From: Myxococcales bacterium
GTDB lineage: Bacteria; Myxococcota_A; UBA9042
DNA length: 32,733 nt
Assembly (NCBI GenBank): GCA_947499075.1
Contig: CANMNA010000024.1
Coordinates: 1-32,733, forward strand
Direction of reading: 5' to 3'
The notes below the pieces were generated by a model that ran no database searches, had not been told where the DNA came from, and saw nothing but the letters and a program-made list of their open reading frames with translations. This document shows positions 16,367 to 24,329 of this stretch, one piece after another. Every line of letters begins with the position of its first letter. Positions within the stretch are counted from its first letter, which is position 1. Both the position numbers and the translations under genes were made by a program.

Positions 16367-16521
16367 CCGTTCCTTAGTAGGGTGTAGTCGATTGTGTCAA
16401 CTGAAAACCGCAGCGTTAATGACGGCTTGGGACGCCGTCGCAATGAATTGCGCGGCTACAGGTGGCGGTGCCCGCCTGCGCGGGCGCCAAGCCTGGTGTC
16501 GACGTAGGCCGACACCGTTAG

Positions 16522-16647
16522 GGCCCCGACCACAATAACTCGACAGATTGCGTCGGGGCCGGAGCGGCGAGTCGGCTGTCAAGCCGAGAGCTTGCGACCC
16601 ACCCAGCCAGCAAATGGGCCGTCGACAAAATCGATTAGATTTTGTCG
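16522..16647 (-). repeat. Dispersed hairpin repeat, family R1, copy 3
   Basis: Inverted relative to copy 2. Reading the minus strand: stem CGACAAAATC/GATTTTGTCG (16623-16647), conserved core (16561-16603), then a 9-bp stem GGCCCCGAC/GTCGGGGCC (16522-16560) whose 21-base loop holds AACTCGA. The first and third stems share no sequence with those of copies 1 and 2, yet they pair perfectly at the same places. Confidence 0.78.
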
Positions 16648-16748
16648 GTGCCCTTGCCTGCAGCCGCAGAATTTATTCTGACGGTGAAAATGTGAAGGTC
16701 TTCGGTCTTCGCGAGCCCCGCGCAGGCCGCCTTTTCGAATACACCCTG

Positions 16749-17192
16749 TTAGCTAGCTGGCGGTGTAGCCTTGGACTCGATCGGCAAACCGGCGCGGCGC
16801 CAACCGTCGATTCCTTGCGGCATCAACCACACGTTGCTGTAGCCCAATTGGACCGCCACCCGGGCGGCCTTGTGGCAAGCCAGTCAGTGTTCATTGGCGC
16901 AGTAGAAGACCAACATCGCGGCCTTGTCGTTGGGCAGCTTGTCGGCGGTGACTTCTTGCGGCCGCAGCATGACGGCGCCAGGCACGTGGCCCAAGTCGTA
17001 GGTTTCCTGTCGGTTGTTGTCGATGACGAAAACTTGCTGGGCTGCCTGCAGCTTGCTCCACAGGGCTTTGGGCTCAATCGTCTTGAATTCGCCTGAGGTT
17101 TCGTCGCCATGTGGCGATCCTGTCCCCGCTGCTGCGCCGCATCCCAGCGCCAGTACCGCAACCGCTGTGGCCATGTGCATCATCGACCGCAT
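16749..17192 (-). CDS. Rhodanese-domain lipoprotein with in-frame TGA (probable selenocysteine)
   Basis: 147 residues if TGA 16884-16886 is read as selenocysteine. Rhodanese domains transfer or bind sulfane sulfur. The N-terminus is a signal peptide with a lipobox-like 'LALGC' (Cys18). The rhodanese domain follows: 'QQVFVIDNNRQETYDLGHVPGA', the active-site strand 'AMLVFYC' (Cys98), then A-N-E-H-U103-L-A-C106-H-K-A-A, and after it 'LGYSNVWLMPQGIDGWRRAGLPIE', the normal end of this domain. The TGA falls where homologues of this type have Cys in a C-x2-S/C motif, giving U-x2-C. All 44 codons downstream remain in frame and family-like, and a SECIS-like hairpin follows. ATG 17192 has GAGG 5 bases upstream. 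If selenocysteine is not used, the product stops at 102 residues and is a truncated gene. Confidence 0.75.
16851..16869 (-). promoter_or_regulatory. SECIS-like hairpin downstream of the rhodanese UGA
   Basis: On the minus strand, 14 bases after the TGA, GGCCGCC pairs with GGCGGTC (7 bp, one G-U) around the loop CGGGT. The loop starts 21 bases after the TGA and has a G in its first two positions. This matches the published general rules for bacterial SECIS elements (short stem, small apical loop with an early G, about 16-37 bases from UGA). CCA/TGG may add a lower stem. Confidence 0.55.
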
Positions 17193-17283
17193 CGTGCCTC
17201 GCCCGCAGGCAACGGCCCGCGTCTGCGCTTGTACCGGGTTTTGCCGTGCCGCGCCACTGTAGGCTTGCCACCGCCGTCGCACC

Positions 17284-18189
17284 GTGACTACCGTACCGCA
17301 GTGGCCCGTGCCGCCGAGTCAGCCCATGCACAGCGATCCCAAGACCCTAGATCCCGGCCTAGTCATCGATCTGACTGATCGCATGACCTACAGCGGCTAC
17401 CTGCAGCTGGACGTGCTGCTGGCGGCGCAGAATCCGCTGTCGGATCCGCCCCACCATGACGAGATGCTGTTTGTCATCCAGCACCAAACCACCGAGCTGT
17501 GGATGAAGCTCGTGCTGCACGAGTTGCGGGCGGCGCTGCAACTGATTGCGCAGGACCAGCTTGCGCCGTGTTTCAAGATTTTGGCGCGCATCAAGCACAT
17601 CCAGGCCCAGCTGGTGGCGCAGTGGGCCGTCCTCGCTACGTTGACGCCCACAGAGTACCTGCAGTTTCGCCATGTGCTGGGCCCAGCTTCGGGGTTTCAG
17701 TCGGTGCAGTACCGCATGATTGAGTTCTTGCTCGGCAACAAGGATGGGCGCATGACGGCGGTGCACGGCCACCGGCCTGACCACTTGGCGCTGCTGCAGG
17801 CGGCGCTGGCGACACCGAGCATTTACGACGAGTTCTTGGCTTATCTGGCCCGCCACGGCTTCGCAGTGCCGCAAGAAGTGCTGGCGCGGCCAGTGGCGAC
17901 GCCGCACACGGCCCACGCGGGCGTGGTGGACGTGTTCCGCACCATCTACGAGGACCCAGATAAGTACTGGGAAGCCTACGAGATGTGCGAAAAGCTCGTC
18001 GACATCGACGAGCAATTCTCGCTATGGCGATTTCGCCACATGAAGGTGGTGCAGCGCGTGATTGGCCTCAAGCGCGGTACCGGCGGCACCAGCGGCGTCG
18101 GCTACCTCAAGCACGCGGTCGAGCTGTGTTTTTTTCCAGAGCTGTGGGAAGTGCGGACCCACCTCGAGCCCAAGCTGCCCGTGGTGTAG
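17284..18189 (+). CDS. kynA: Tryptophan 2,3-dioxygenase
   Basis: 301 residues from GTG 17284, or 287 from ATG 17326; neither has a strong ribosome-binding site, so the start is open. This haem enzyme opens the indole ring of L-tryptophan to give N-formylkynurenine, the first step of the kynurenine pathway. Signatures are '[19 protein letters not shown]' (57 onward, substrate-site His), '[17 protein letters not shown]' (Arg129), '[12 protein letters not shown]' with the proximal haem His252, and '[11 protein letters not shown]'. The length matches bacterial tetrameric TDOs. No kynureninase or formamidase gene is adjacent. It is divergent from the rhodanese gene (91-base gap) and converges on the DUF4382-like gene with 6 bases between stops. 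Confidence 0.96.
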   Translation: MTTVPQWPVPPSQPMHSDPKTLDPGLVIDLTDRMTYSGYLQLDVLLAAQNPLSDPPHHDEMLFVIQHQTTELWMKLVLHELRAALQLIAQDQLAPCFKILARIKHIQAQLVAQWAVLATLTPTEYLQFRHVLGPASGFQSVQYRMIEFLLGNKDGRMTAVHGHRPDHLALLQAALATPSIYDEFLAYLARHGFAVPQEVLARPVATPHTAHAGVVDVFRTIYEDPDKYWEAYEMCEKLVDIDEQFSLWRFRHMKVVQRVIGLKRGTGGTSGVGYLKHAVELCFFPELWEVRTHLEPKLPVV

Positions 18190-18195
18190 CTCAGC

Positions 18196-18783
18196 TCAAT
18201 TGACGGTGACGTTCTTGCCCGACGTCTGAAATTTCGCGATTTTCAGCACCGGCTTGAGGTCAAAACAAGTCTTGGTCGCGACCAGCATCTGGTCCAGCGG
18301 CGCGTCGATCCAGACTTTGTGCTGCAGCGCCTTGCCGACATGAAAAGACTTGAACGGGTGGGTGATCTTGATCCCAGTCTTGGGCAGCTTGGCGAGGCCC
18401 AGCTCGCAGGTCTTGCCGCCTGCGGTCACGGTGCTCGACTTGACCGTGTCGAACACCAGCCGAATCTGGGTAATCTTGCCATCGGGCAACTGTACGTCGC
18501 CCAGCACCACCGCCGCGATTTCACTTTGAGCCGCGGCCAAATCGATGGCCTTGTTGACGGTGAATTGGTGCCAGCTGTCATCGAGATCGATGCTCGCATC
18601 GTTGGCGGCGCGGGCGTCGGCAGAACCGGGCTCGACGTGCACGTCAATCCGCGCCACCTGCACCACCACCGAGGTGACGTTGGCGGGCGGTGCGTCCATC
18701 AACGCCAGCGTCAGCGTCGAATTTTCTAGTTCGGTGTTACATCCCAGCGCAAGTGCCACGGCAATTACTATCCAAGTACGCAT
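18196..18783 (-). CDS. DUF4382-like lipoprotein
   Basis: 195 residues. A lipoprotein signal peptide ends in 'LALGC' (Cys15). The mature part starts with the DUF4382 pattern 'LTLALMDAPPANVTSVVVQVARIDVHV' in sections, followed by a Trp-containing loop and 'GDVQLPDGKITQIRLVFDT'. DUF4382 proteins are beta-rich envelope proteins with no known function. GGA lies a few bases before ATG 18783, and the gene follows the SDR gene by 18 bases on the same strand, so they are probably one transcript. Confidence 0.82.
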   Translation of the reverse strand: MRTWIVIAVALALGCNTELENSTLTLALMDAPPANVTSVVVQVARIDVHVEPGSADARAANDASIDLDDSWHQFTVNKAIDLAAAQSEIAAVVLGDVQLPDGKITQIRLVFDTVKSSTVTAGGKTCELGLAKLPKTGIKITHPFKSFHVGKALQHKVWIDAPLDQMLVATKTCFDLKPVLKIAKFQTSGKNVTVN

Positions 18784-18801
18784 CTCTGTATCCTTTTTTG
18801 C

Positions 18802-19536
18802 TCAAATGCCGCGCAGCCATCCGCCGTCGATGGCGATAGCTTGGCCGGTCACGTAGCTGGCGCGGTCCGAGGCCAAAAACACGGCCATGGCTGCAAACTC
18901 CTCCGGCTCTCCCATGCGACCGGCCGGCACTTGGCTGGCGATCTGCGCGTCGGTGACGCCAAGCTCAACCATGCGCTCGGTGCGCGTGTACCCCGGCAGC
19001 AAAGCGTTGACGGTGATGCCATCGGCAGCCACCTCAGGCGCCAGGCTCTTGACCAGACCCAGCAGGCCAGCGCGCAGCCCGTTGGAGACCGTCAGACCAG
19101 GCATGGGCTCCTTGGCAGCCACCGACGTCACCAGCAGAATTCGCCCAAAATGGCTGGCCTTCATGGTAGGCAGCGCGGCGCCGATGGCATCGGTGGTCGA
19201 GAGCCAGAGATTCTGAAAACCGGCCTGCCACCCTGCGGCATCGACTGCCGCAAACGCGGCCTTCGGCGGCCCGCCACTGTTGCACACCAGCACGTCGAGG
19301 CCGCCCATGCGGGCTATCGCCTCTTGCGTACAGCGCAGCGCCTCGCCCGGACGCGTCAGGTCGGCCACAGCAAAACTGGCGCCCATTGCTTGGGCAGCTG
19401 CACCGATGCGCTGCGCGTCGCGCGACACAATGCACACGCGAGCACCTTCAGCGACCAGCTCGCGCGCCACGGCAAGGCCGAGCCCGCGTGAGGCTCCGAA
19501 AACCAGCGCACGCCGATCGCGCAGTCCCAATTGCAT
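18802..19536 (-). CDS. SDR-family protein lacking the usual YxxxK pair
   Basis: 244 residues with the Rossmann fold of short-chain dehydrogenases/reductases. The cofactor motif GASRGLG is at 14-20, 'NSGG' at 86-89 (NNAG position), the catalytic-type Ser138 is in 'LLVTSVAAKE', 'PGYTRTERM' and a C-terminal 'TGQAIAIDGGW' are present. Where Tyr and Lys are expected (YxxxK), the sequence has S151-N-G-L-R155, so both catalytic residues are replaced. An SDR subgroup with 'SN-x-LRAG' at this place exists among homologues, as I recall, so this is probably a natural variant. The reaction is unknown. It starts 12 bases after the stop of the IgGFc-binding-like gene and likely shares its transcript. Confidence 0.88.
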   Translation of the reverse strand: MQLGLRDRRALVFGASRGLGLAVARELVAEGARVCIVSRDAQRIGAAAQAMGASFAVADLTRPGEALRCTQEAIARMGGLDVLVCNSGGPPKAAFAAVDAAGWQAGFQNLWLSTTDAIGAALPTMKASHFGRILLVTSVAAKEPMPGLTVSNGLRAGLLGLVKSLAPEVAADGITVNALLPGYTRTERMVELGVTDAQIASQVPAGRMGEPEEFAAMAVFLASDRASYVTGQAIAIDGGWLRGI

Positions 19537-19548
19537 GGCAGGCCCGCC

Positions 19549-21999
19549 CTACTTGATAACCGCGGCGCCGCCCGGGTAGCCATAGGACACATAGTCGGCC
19601 CATCCGTACACGATCAGGCCGACTTTTTGGTCAGCCTTGAGCGTGTGGACATTGGCCGCGACCGCCAAACGCGCGACCGTCCAGCCCGAGGCGAAGGTCG
19701 ACCACTGGGCCACCGGCACGGTGACGCCATCGATCTGGACCTTGGTGCCCGTTGGCGCAATCACATTGACGAAGTTTTCCTTGTACTTGATCGGTACCAG
19801 AAACACGTACTCAGCCAGATACTGGTCCTTGGCGACACCGTTGATCATGGCCGGGTCGCCAATGCCCGCGTCTTTGGTCGGCTCTGGAATGTTGGGACAA
19901 TCTGCGTTTTTGTTGCACGAAATCGGCGTTTGCTGCTGGGCCCAGAAGTAGGTGCACACTTTTTGGCCCAAGTAAGAACCCTCACAGGTGTCATTGTTGG
20001 GATCGGGTGCGTTGGCAGAGGCCATGAACTGAGCGACCTGTACAGGCTTGGTCGCCGTAATCACAAAGTCTTGATCGGACTCGATCTCAAACCATTGACC
20101 AGCGCCAAGTTTGGGAATCGGCGTCTGGGCAGGCACCGTAGTGACCACCGTGTCAGCTTCGGCGGCCAGAATGCGCCAGGCGTCTTTCTCCTTGTTGCGC
20201 TTTTTCAGCTTGGTCGCGTGGTAAATCATGCCCCACGACGTCACTGGAAACAGTTGCTCTTCCAAATGGTCGGCACAGCAGGTCTTGGGGCAATCGGCAT
20301 TGGTCGTGCACGCCCAACCCTGATTTTGGCACTTGCCGGCTACACACTTGTCGCTGGTCGGCGAGTTGCTGGCCTCCGAACCGGCAAAGACCGCAACCGC
20401 CTGATCAGCATGAATAAACGTCCCGGTCAGGTCGGCACCGATGGCGTTGGTCTCCACATTGAGCACTTGCCCCTGCTCCAGCTTGAATTCGGCTTTGGTC
20501 CCGGGCTTCATCGCTGGAATCGAAGGTCCTGGCAGCGTGGTCGCGGACGAAGTCACCGTCACTTTGGTCTTGCCCGCCTTGACGGCAACCACCGTAAAGT
20601 AACCCTTGAGCAAGTCGTGCGACTGCTCGCGGGTCATCACCCAATAGTCGGTGCCCACCGCGTTGGACGGCAGCAGCAGCGAGGCGTCATTGGAAAACAC
20701 CTCGTAGTTTTGCAGCGGGTTGAATTGGTAGGCGACGATCGGCTGGTCGCTCTTGATCCGGTACACGTTCTTGTTGATGTTGGTGTTGTCCTGATTCAGG
20801 GCCGGCACTTTCCACAGGGCATCAGGCAAATCCAAAATCTTCAAGCCCTTGGCCTGCACAGTGTACTGCTGCTTCTGACCGGTACCGGCTTCGACCGTGA
20901 CCAGCGCAGGCTTGTCCTTGGTGTTGGAGACAATCACCGAAAACTGCGAGTTCTGGGCGTCGTAGTAGCCGCCCGACCCGTTGGGCACTTTGGCGTTGTC
21001 CAGATCGACTGCCCAGTAATCGCATCCGACGTTGGTGTTGTACTTCTTGTCGGCGTCGCACGGGTTGACACACAGGCCGCCCTGACAAGTGAGCCCAGAG
21101 CCGGCGCAATTCTGATCGACGTCATAGCCGGCACCGTCGTCGGTGCAAATCATCGAGGTGTCGCCCTGGCAGGTGCGGTCGCCCGGCACGCACGACTGGC
21201 AGTAAGGCTTGAGATCTTTGCCTTTGCTGCACTTTTCGCCGGCCCCGCACGACTTGAGCACGTCGGCAGACGTGCCATCGTCGGCGCATTTCAGGACCGC
21301 CAAGCTCGCTTGCTGGCCAGGCGCGATCGGGGCGCAAAACGTCTTGCCGGGCTCGCACAGGCCGCACGCGCCTTCAATGCAGAGCGGCGTCTCTTCGGGG
21401 CACTTGAGCAGATCGATGGCATCGCCGGTGCCCGCGCAGGTGGCCAAGAAATTGCCGTCACACCAGCTCTTGCCCGGGTCACACTGCACCCCTTCACATT
21501 TGAAATTATTACAGACCTTGCCGTCACCACAGTTGAAGTCGGTCAGGCACTCGACACATTGCTTGATGCCAATGGCGCAGAACTCGGTGCCGGGCAAGTT
21601 CTTGCAGGCACCGGTGTTGGTGCAAATGGGGCCGATGTAGGCGTCCGCAGGGCCAGCATCGACGCCAGCGTCTTGGTCGGTCGCACCGCAGTCGGATGGA
21701 TCTTCACAGTCCTGATCGGTGGCGCCACTGGCATCGGGATCGGTGGTGGATGCGCCATCGCCGGCATCTTCGACACTGCCAGTGGCAGTCTCCTTTTTGC
21801 CGGTGCTGACATCAGGTTTTGGCAGTGGGTTGCTGGAACCAAGATCGGCAATCGTGTTGGTACCGGGATTGGTTCCAGTCTGAGAGCAGGCTGGACTCAG
21901 GCCGAGTGCGGCGGCGACCGCGAGCACAAGCAACTTGGCCACGGCATGGTCGGTCGCGTCGCCACCGTCTGCGCCTTTGAGAAACAATTTCGCACCCAT
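19549..21999 (-). CDS. IgGFc-binding-like cysteine-rich lipoprotein
   Basis: 816 residues. A long N-region precedes a signal peptide ending 'LGLSPACS', consistent with a lipoprotein. An Asp/Thr/Gly-rich linker (about 40-115) follows. Then comes a Cys-rich region (about 125-310, units such as 'CVECLTDFNCGDGKVCNNFKC', 'CQSCVPGDRTCQGD') and an IgGFc-binding-type domain (about 325-816): 'FSVIVSNT', 'VAYQFNPLQNYEVFSNDASLL' in parts, 'LLPSNAVGTDYWVMT'. Proteins of this type are frequent in Myxococcota; IgG binding is not implied, and their role is unknown, perhaps adhesion. ATG 21999 is chosen over GTG 22005 because GAGG lies 5 bases upstream of it. A long open frame on the opposite strand is a composition artefact. 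Confidence 0.85.
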   Translation of the reverse strand: MGAKLFLKGADGGDATDHAVAKLLVLAVAAALGLSPACSQTGTNPGTNTIADLGSSNPLPKPDVSTGKKETATGSVEDAGDGASTTDPDASGATDQDCEDPSDCGATDQDAGVDAGPADAYIGPICTNTGACKNLPGTEFCAIGIKQCVECLTDFNCGDGKVCNNFKCEGVQCDPGKSWCDGNFLATCAGTGDAIDLLKCPEETPLCIEGACGLCEPGKTFCAPIAPGQQASLAVLKCADDGTSADVLKSCGAGEKCSKGKDLKPYCQSCVPGDRTCQGDTSMICTDDGAGYDVDQNCAGSGLTCQGGLCVNPCDADKKYNTNVGCDYWAVDLDNAKVPNGSGGYYDAQNSQFSVIVSNTKDKPALVTVEAGTGQKQQYTVQAKGLKILDLPDALWKVPALNQDNTNINKNVYRIKSDQPIVAYQFNPLQNYEVFSNDASLLLPSNAVGTDYWVMTREQSHDLLKGYFTVVAVKAGKTKVTVTSSATTLPGPSIPAMKPGTKAEFKLEQGQVLNVETNAIGADLTGTFIHADQAVAVFAGSEASNSPTSDKCVAGKCQNQGWACTTNADCPKTCCADHLEEQLFPVTSWGMIYHATKLKKRNKEKDAWRILAAEADTVVTTVPAQTPIPKLGAGQWFEIESDQDFVITATKPVQVAQFMASANAPDPNNDTCEGSYLGQKVCTYFWAQQQTPISCNKNADCPNIPEPTKDAGIGDPAMINGVAKDQYLAEYVFLVPIKYKENFVNVIAPTGTKVQIDGVTVPVAQWSTFASGWTVARLAVAANVHTLKADQKVGLIVYGWADYVSYGYPGGAAVIK

Positions 22000-22073
22000 A
22001 CACACCTCGTCTGCCTGATTAGCCGCCGGCGCACACCCGCCGCTCGCCGATCGCAGCTCGCGGACAATCGCAC

Positions 22074-22102
22074 AGAATAGCGAATCCGGCCAACTGACTC
22101 AA
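22074..22102 (-). promoter_or_regulatory. Candidate promoter of the 21999-18196 operon
   Basis: On the minus strand TTGAGT (22097-22102), a 17-base spacer and TATTCT (22074-22079) match the sigma70 consensus in 4 of 6 positions each. The leader would be about 65-70 bases long. Confidence 0.42.
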
Positions 22103-22150
22103 CGCCAATTCGCAGTGCCGCATGGGGTGGCGCTGCCCCGCCGGCAGCCG

Positions 22151-23242
22151 CTACCCCACGGCATCTTCGGCGGGCAAGGGCCGCAATTCGCTGCGCTTGT
22201 GGCTGTGGCGCAGGCGCTCAAAACAATCTGGGTCGCTGGGATAGCCGGCAAAGTCGCGGGCAGCTTGGTCCAGGCCCGCAAAACTGTCGGGCACTGTTGC
22301 CGCGGGCAAAGCCTGCACCGCCTCGGATACCGCGTGCGTCAGGGGCGGCAGCGCCGGTAACCCGAATTGGCGACGCAGTCCAGCCAGGGCCCGGCGCGCG
22401 ACATCGAGCTTGCCGGCGATGCTATGCCCAGCGATGTGCGGTGTCGCGAGATCGCAGGCCGCGACCACTGCATGGTCGGGCCGCGGCTCGGCGCAAAACG
22501 TGTCCAGCGCCAAGCCTGCCAGTCGCCCGGTCCGGCGCATGTCAGCCACGGCCACCTCGTGGACGATGCCGCCGCGGGCGGCGTTGAGCAGGACGGGTCG
22601 ACGACCGAGACAAAGTGCTTGCAACCGCTGATCATCGAGCAAATTGACCGTGGCATCGGGCCCTCGCTGCGTCAGGGGCACGTGTACGGTGAGCACATCG
22701 ACGCCGAATGCCAGCGCGTCATCGAGGGTACACCCGGCAAAAGTCGGCTCGCGAAGCTGGCGCGGCGGATCGCAGAGCAGCACCGTACAGCCGAGCTCTT
22801 CTAGTCGCGCCGCAACGAGTTTGCCGACAGCGCCCACGCCGACCACCAGCGCGCGCGGCGCGTGATCTGGCGTGCGCGGCATCAGTCGGGTACAGGCCCA
22901 CTGGACCCAATCGGCGACGGCGCGGGCATTGCCGCCCAGCCCGGTGTGCACAGGCAGGCCGAGGTCCTTGAGCAACGGCTCGTCGAGGTGGTCCGTTCCA
23001 GAGGACAGCGTCGCCACCGCCCGCACACTGGGCAGCAACGCCAATTGATCTGCACCCAGCAGGGTCATCGAGCGCACCAACACGGCATCCGCATGCAGCA
23101 GGGCCTCGGGTGCAGCCTGCTCCAATGCACGCGGCGGATACGGCAGCGTGGCAAACCCATCGAGCCACGGCAGCGGAAAAGCCGCGGCGCGGCCATCGAG
23201 GACAGCTGTGTCAACCAGCAAGCGTGGCGGGACGGCGGTCAC
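22151..23242 (-). CDS. pdxB: Erythronate-4-phosphate dehydrogenase
   Basis: 363 residues. It oxidises 4-phosphoerythronate to 2-oxo-3-hydroxy-4-phosphobutanoate, the second step of the DXP-dependent vitamin B6 pathway, in the cytoplasm. It is a D-isomer-specific 2-hydroxyacid dehydrogenase: 'LSSGTDHLD' (79-87), the NAD site VGVGAVGK (134-141), and the catalytic trio Arg223 ('NAARGG'), Glu252 ('FCAEP') and His269 ('TPHIAGHS'). The 'SIAGK' after the His is typical of PdxB. GTG 23242 overlaps the EVE-gene stop as GTGA and gives the standard N-terminus ('RLLVDTAVLDG'); upstream in-frame sequence is the shadow of the EVE gene. No other B6 genes are adjacent. Confidence 0.88.
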   Translation of the reverse strand: MTAVPPRLLVDTAVLDGRAAAFPLPWLDGFATLPYPPRALEQAAPEALLHADAVLVRSMTLLGADQLALLPSVRAVATLSSGTDHLDEPLLKDLGLPVHTGLGGNARAVADWVQWACTRLMPRTPDHAPRALVVGVGAVGKLVAARLEELGCTVLLCDPPRQLREPTFAGCTLDDALAFGVDVLTVHVPLTQRGPDATVNLLDDQRLQALCLGRRPVLLNAARGGIVHEVAVADMRRTGRLAGLALDTFCAEPRPDHAVVAACDLATPHIAGHSIAGKLDVARRALAGLRRQFGLPALPPLTHAVSEAVQALPAATVPDSFAGLDQAARDFAGYPSDPDCFERLRHSHKRSELRPLPAEDAVG

Positions 23243-23667
23243 GGCAGCTGCGTTTGCGCCAGATGGAGCAAGAACTGCCACTCGCCCGACGAGACCGGCG
23301 CCACCGACAGCCGATTCTCCTTGATCATCCGAATGTCGCGCAGGGGCCCACCAGCCGCCACATCGGCCTTGATCGTAGCCAAGGTGACGGGAACCGCCAG
23401 AGTCTGCACGGGCGCCACATCGACGGCCGACCAACGCTGGTCCTCAGTGGTCGGGTCGGGGTAATGCGCGCGCACAACCTTGGCGATGCCAACTGCGGCC
23501 TTGTGCTGATTGCTGTGGTAAACCAGCACCAGATCACCGACCGCCATGGCGCGCATGTGGTTGCGCGCTGCGTAGTTGCGCACGCCGTCCCAGCATGCCA
23601 CGCCTTTGGTTTGCAAGTCCTGCCAACTGAACACATCTGGCTCCGTCTTCATCAACCAATAGGCCAT
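23239..23667 (-). CDS. EVE-domain protein (Thy28-like)
   Basis: 142 residues covering one EVE domain: 'YWLMKTEPDVFSW' at the start, 'WDGVRNYAARNHMRAMAVGD' (about 26-45), 'VYHSN' and 'VGIAKVV'. EVE domains are PUA-like and are proposed to bind modified bases in DNA or RNA; many bacterial EVE proteins are single-domain, as here. GGAGG lies 7 bases upstream of ATG 23667. It overlaps pdxB by 4 bases, so the two are translated together although no functional link is known. It is divergent from the gene at 23793. Confidence 0.9.
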   Translation of the reverse strand: MAYWLMKTEPDVFSWQDLQTKGVACWDGVRNYAARNHMRAMAVGDLVLVYHSNQHKAAVGIAKVVRAHYPDPTTEDQRWSAVDVAPVQTLAVPVTLATIKADVAAGGPLRDIRMIKENRLSVAPVSSGEWQFLLHLAQTQLP

Positions 23668-23792
23668 GGGTTATCCTCCGCGGCCATGGTGTGCAAGGTC
23701 GATGCGCCCAGTCAAGCAGTTGCTCAATCTGGCGCGCCTGTGGTACGCCGCAGTCAGTGCAGGCGCGGCCTGCGCGCGTGGTGGGGGTAGGT

Positions 23793-24320
23793 GTGCGTCG
23801 CCAATCCGATCGACCTTGGCTACCGAGATTGCTCAGCTTACGAGTCGTGTGTGCTGCGATCGTAATGGGATGTGGGCTAGCTGCCCAGCCAGCTTGTGCC
23901 TTGCCGCTGGTCGGCGACCTGTACATGGGGGCGGGCACACGGTCCGTGGGTGGTCTACCTGGCGCAAGCGATGCCAACGACTTCAAGATGGCACCACTGC
24001 TCGAAGTCGGCGTCGACAACATCAGGGTGCTGGACAAGTGGGGCGCGGGCCTGAAGGCCTACTTCCTCAAGGGCGGCCACTTGTCGGCTGAGGTGCGCTA
24101 CCAACTGTTCGCACTGCCCGGCTTGCGCTTGCTCGCTGGCGTCGATGTCGGCCTTTTGGGCAAGTCGAGCGCGCTGGACGGCAGCTTTGGCGCCTTTGTC
24201 GCTGGCCGCCTGACGCTTACTTTTCCCTACCTGGGCCTGCAGTTGGGCGTGTACCGTACGCCCGGTGAAGCGGGTGGCTTTGCGCCCGCCGGCATGCTGA
24301 CAGGTGGTGTGAGCTTTTAG
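23793..24320 (+). CDS. Predicted secreted outer-membrane-like protein
   Basis: 175 residues from GTG 23793. A signal peptide ('LRVVCAAIVMGCGLAAQPACA') precedes a mature domain rich in amphipathic strands with Gly turns: 'LYMGAGTRSVGG', 'LLEVGVDNIRV', 'GLKAYFLKGGHLSAEVRYQLF', 'LRLLAGVDVGLLG', 'GRLTLTFPYLGLQLGVY' and the ending 'GGVSF' with C-terminal Phe. A terminal aromatic residue and alternating strands suit a small outer-membrane beta barrel, though no family is recognised. The start is uncertain: the GTG has a purine-rich stretch (GGGGGTAGG) very close, and ATG 23865 would truncate the signal peptide. The next gene starts 9 bases after its stop. Confidence 0.65.
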   Translation: MRRQSDRPWLPRLLSLRVVCAAIVMGCGLAAQPACALPLVGDLYMGAGTRSVGGLPGASDANDFKMAPLLEVGVDNIRVLDKWGAGLKAYFLKGGHLSAEVRYQLFALPGLRLLAGVDVGLLGKSSALDGSFGAFVAGRLTLTFPYLGLQLGVYRTPGEAGGFAPAGMLTGGVSF

Positions 24321-24329
24321 CAGGTTGCC

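Larger units (their letters stand above)
16202..16651. mobile_element. Non-coding hairpin-rich element with terminal inverted repeats (MITE-like)
   Basis: The ends are 22-base inverted repeats, 16202-16223 and 16630-16651, matching at 21 of 22 positions (GCACCGACAAAATCTA then TCGAT). Inside, two arms (16291-16333 and 16561-16603) are inverted copies matching at 42 of 43 bases. Each belongs to a full R1 repeat copy. Between the arms is a string of perfect hairpins: 16421-16439 (GACGGC/GCCGTC), 16439-16452 (CGCAAT/ATTGCG), 16470-16485 (GCCCGC-CTGC-GCGGGC) and 16495-16516 (GGTGTCG/CGACACC). No open frame inside looks protein-like, and there is no transposase. Together with 16652-16748 this accounts for the gene-free stretch between 16218 and 16749. 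I saw no clear target-site duplication. Confidence 0.6.

Noticed and set aside
16202..16651. Integron attC sites or a CRISPR array
   Set aside because: The hairpins suggested attC, but I could not find paired R' and R'' core sites (GTTRRRY/RYYYAAC) at the ends, and no integrase is present. Repeats are not evenly spaced as in CRISPR.
17284..17326. Firm choice of start for tryptophan 2,3-dioxygenase
   Set aside because: Neither GTG 17284 nor ATG 17326 has a clear ribosome-binding site, and the first 14 residues are Pro-rich; I kept the longer form but do not claim it is right.
19531..22080. 849-codon open frame on the plus strand
   Set aside because: It lies antisense to the IgGFc-binding-like lipoprotein gene, whose domains and signal peptide are clear. 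The antisense product is rich in Arg, Gly, His and Val with no family pattern, as expected from high-GC codon bias.
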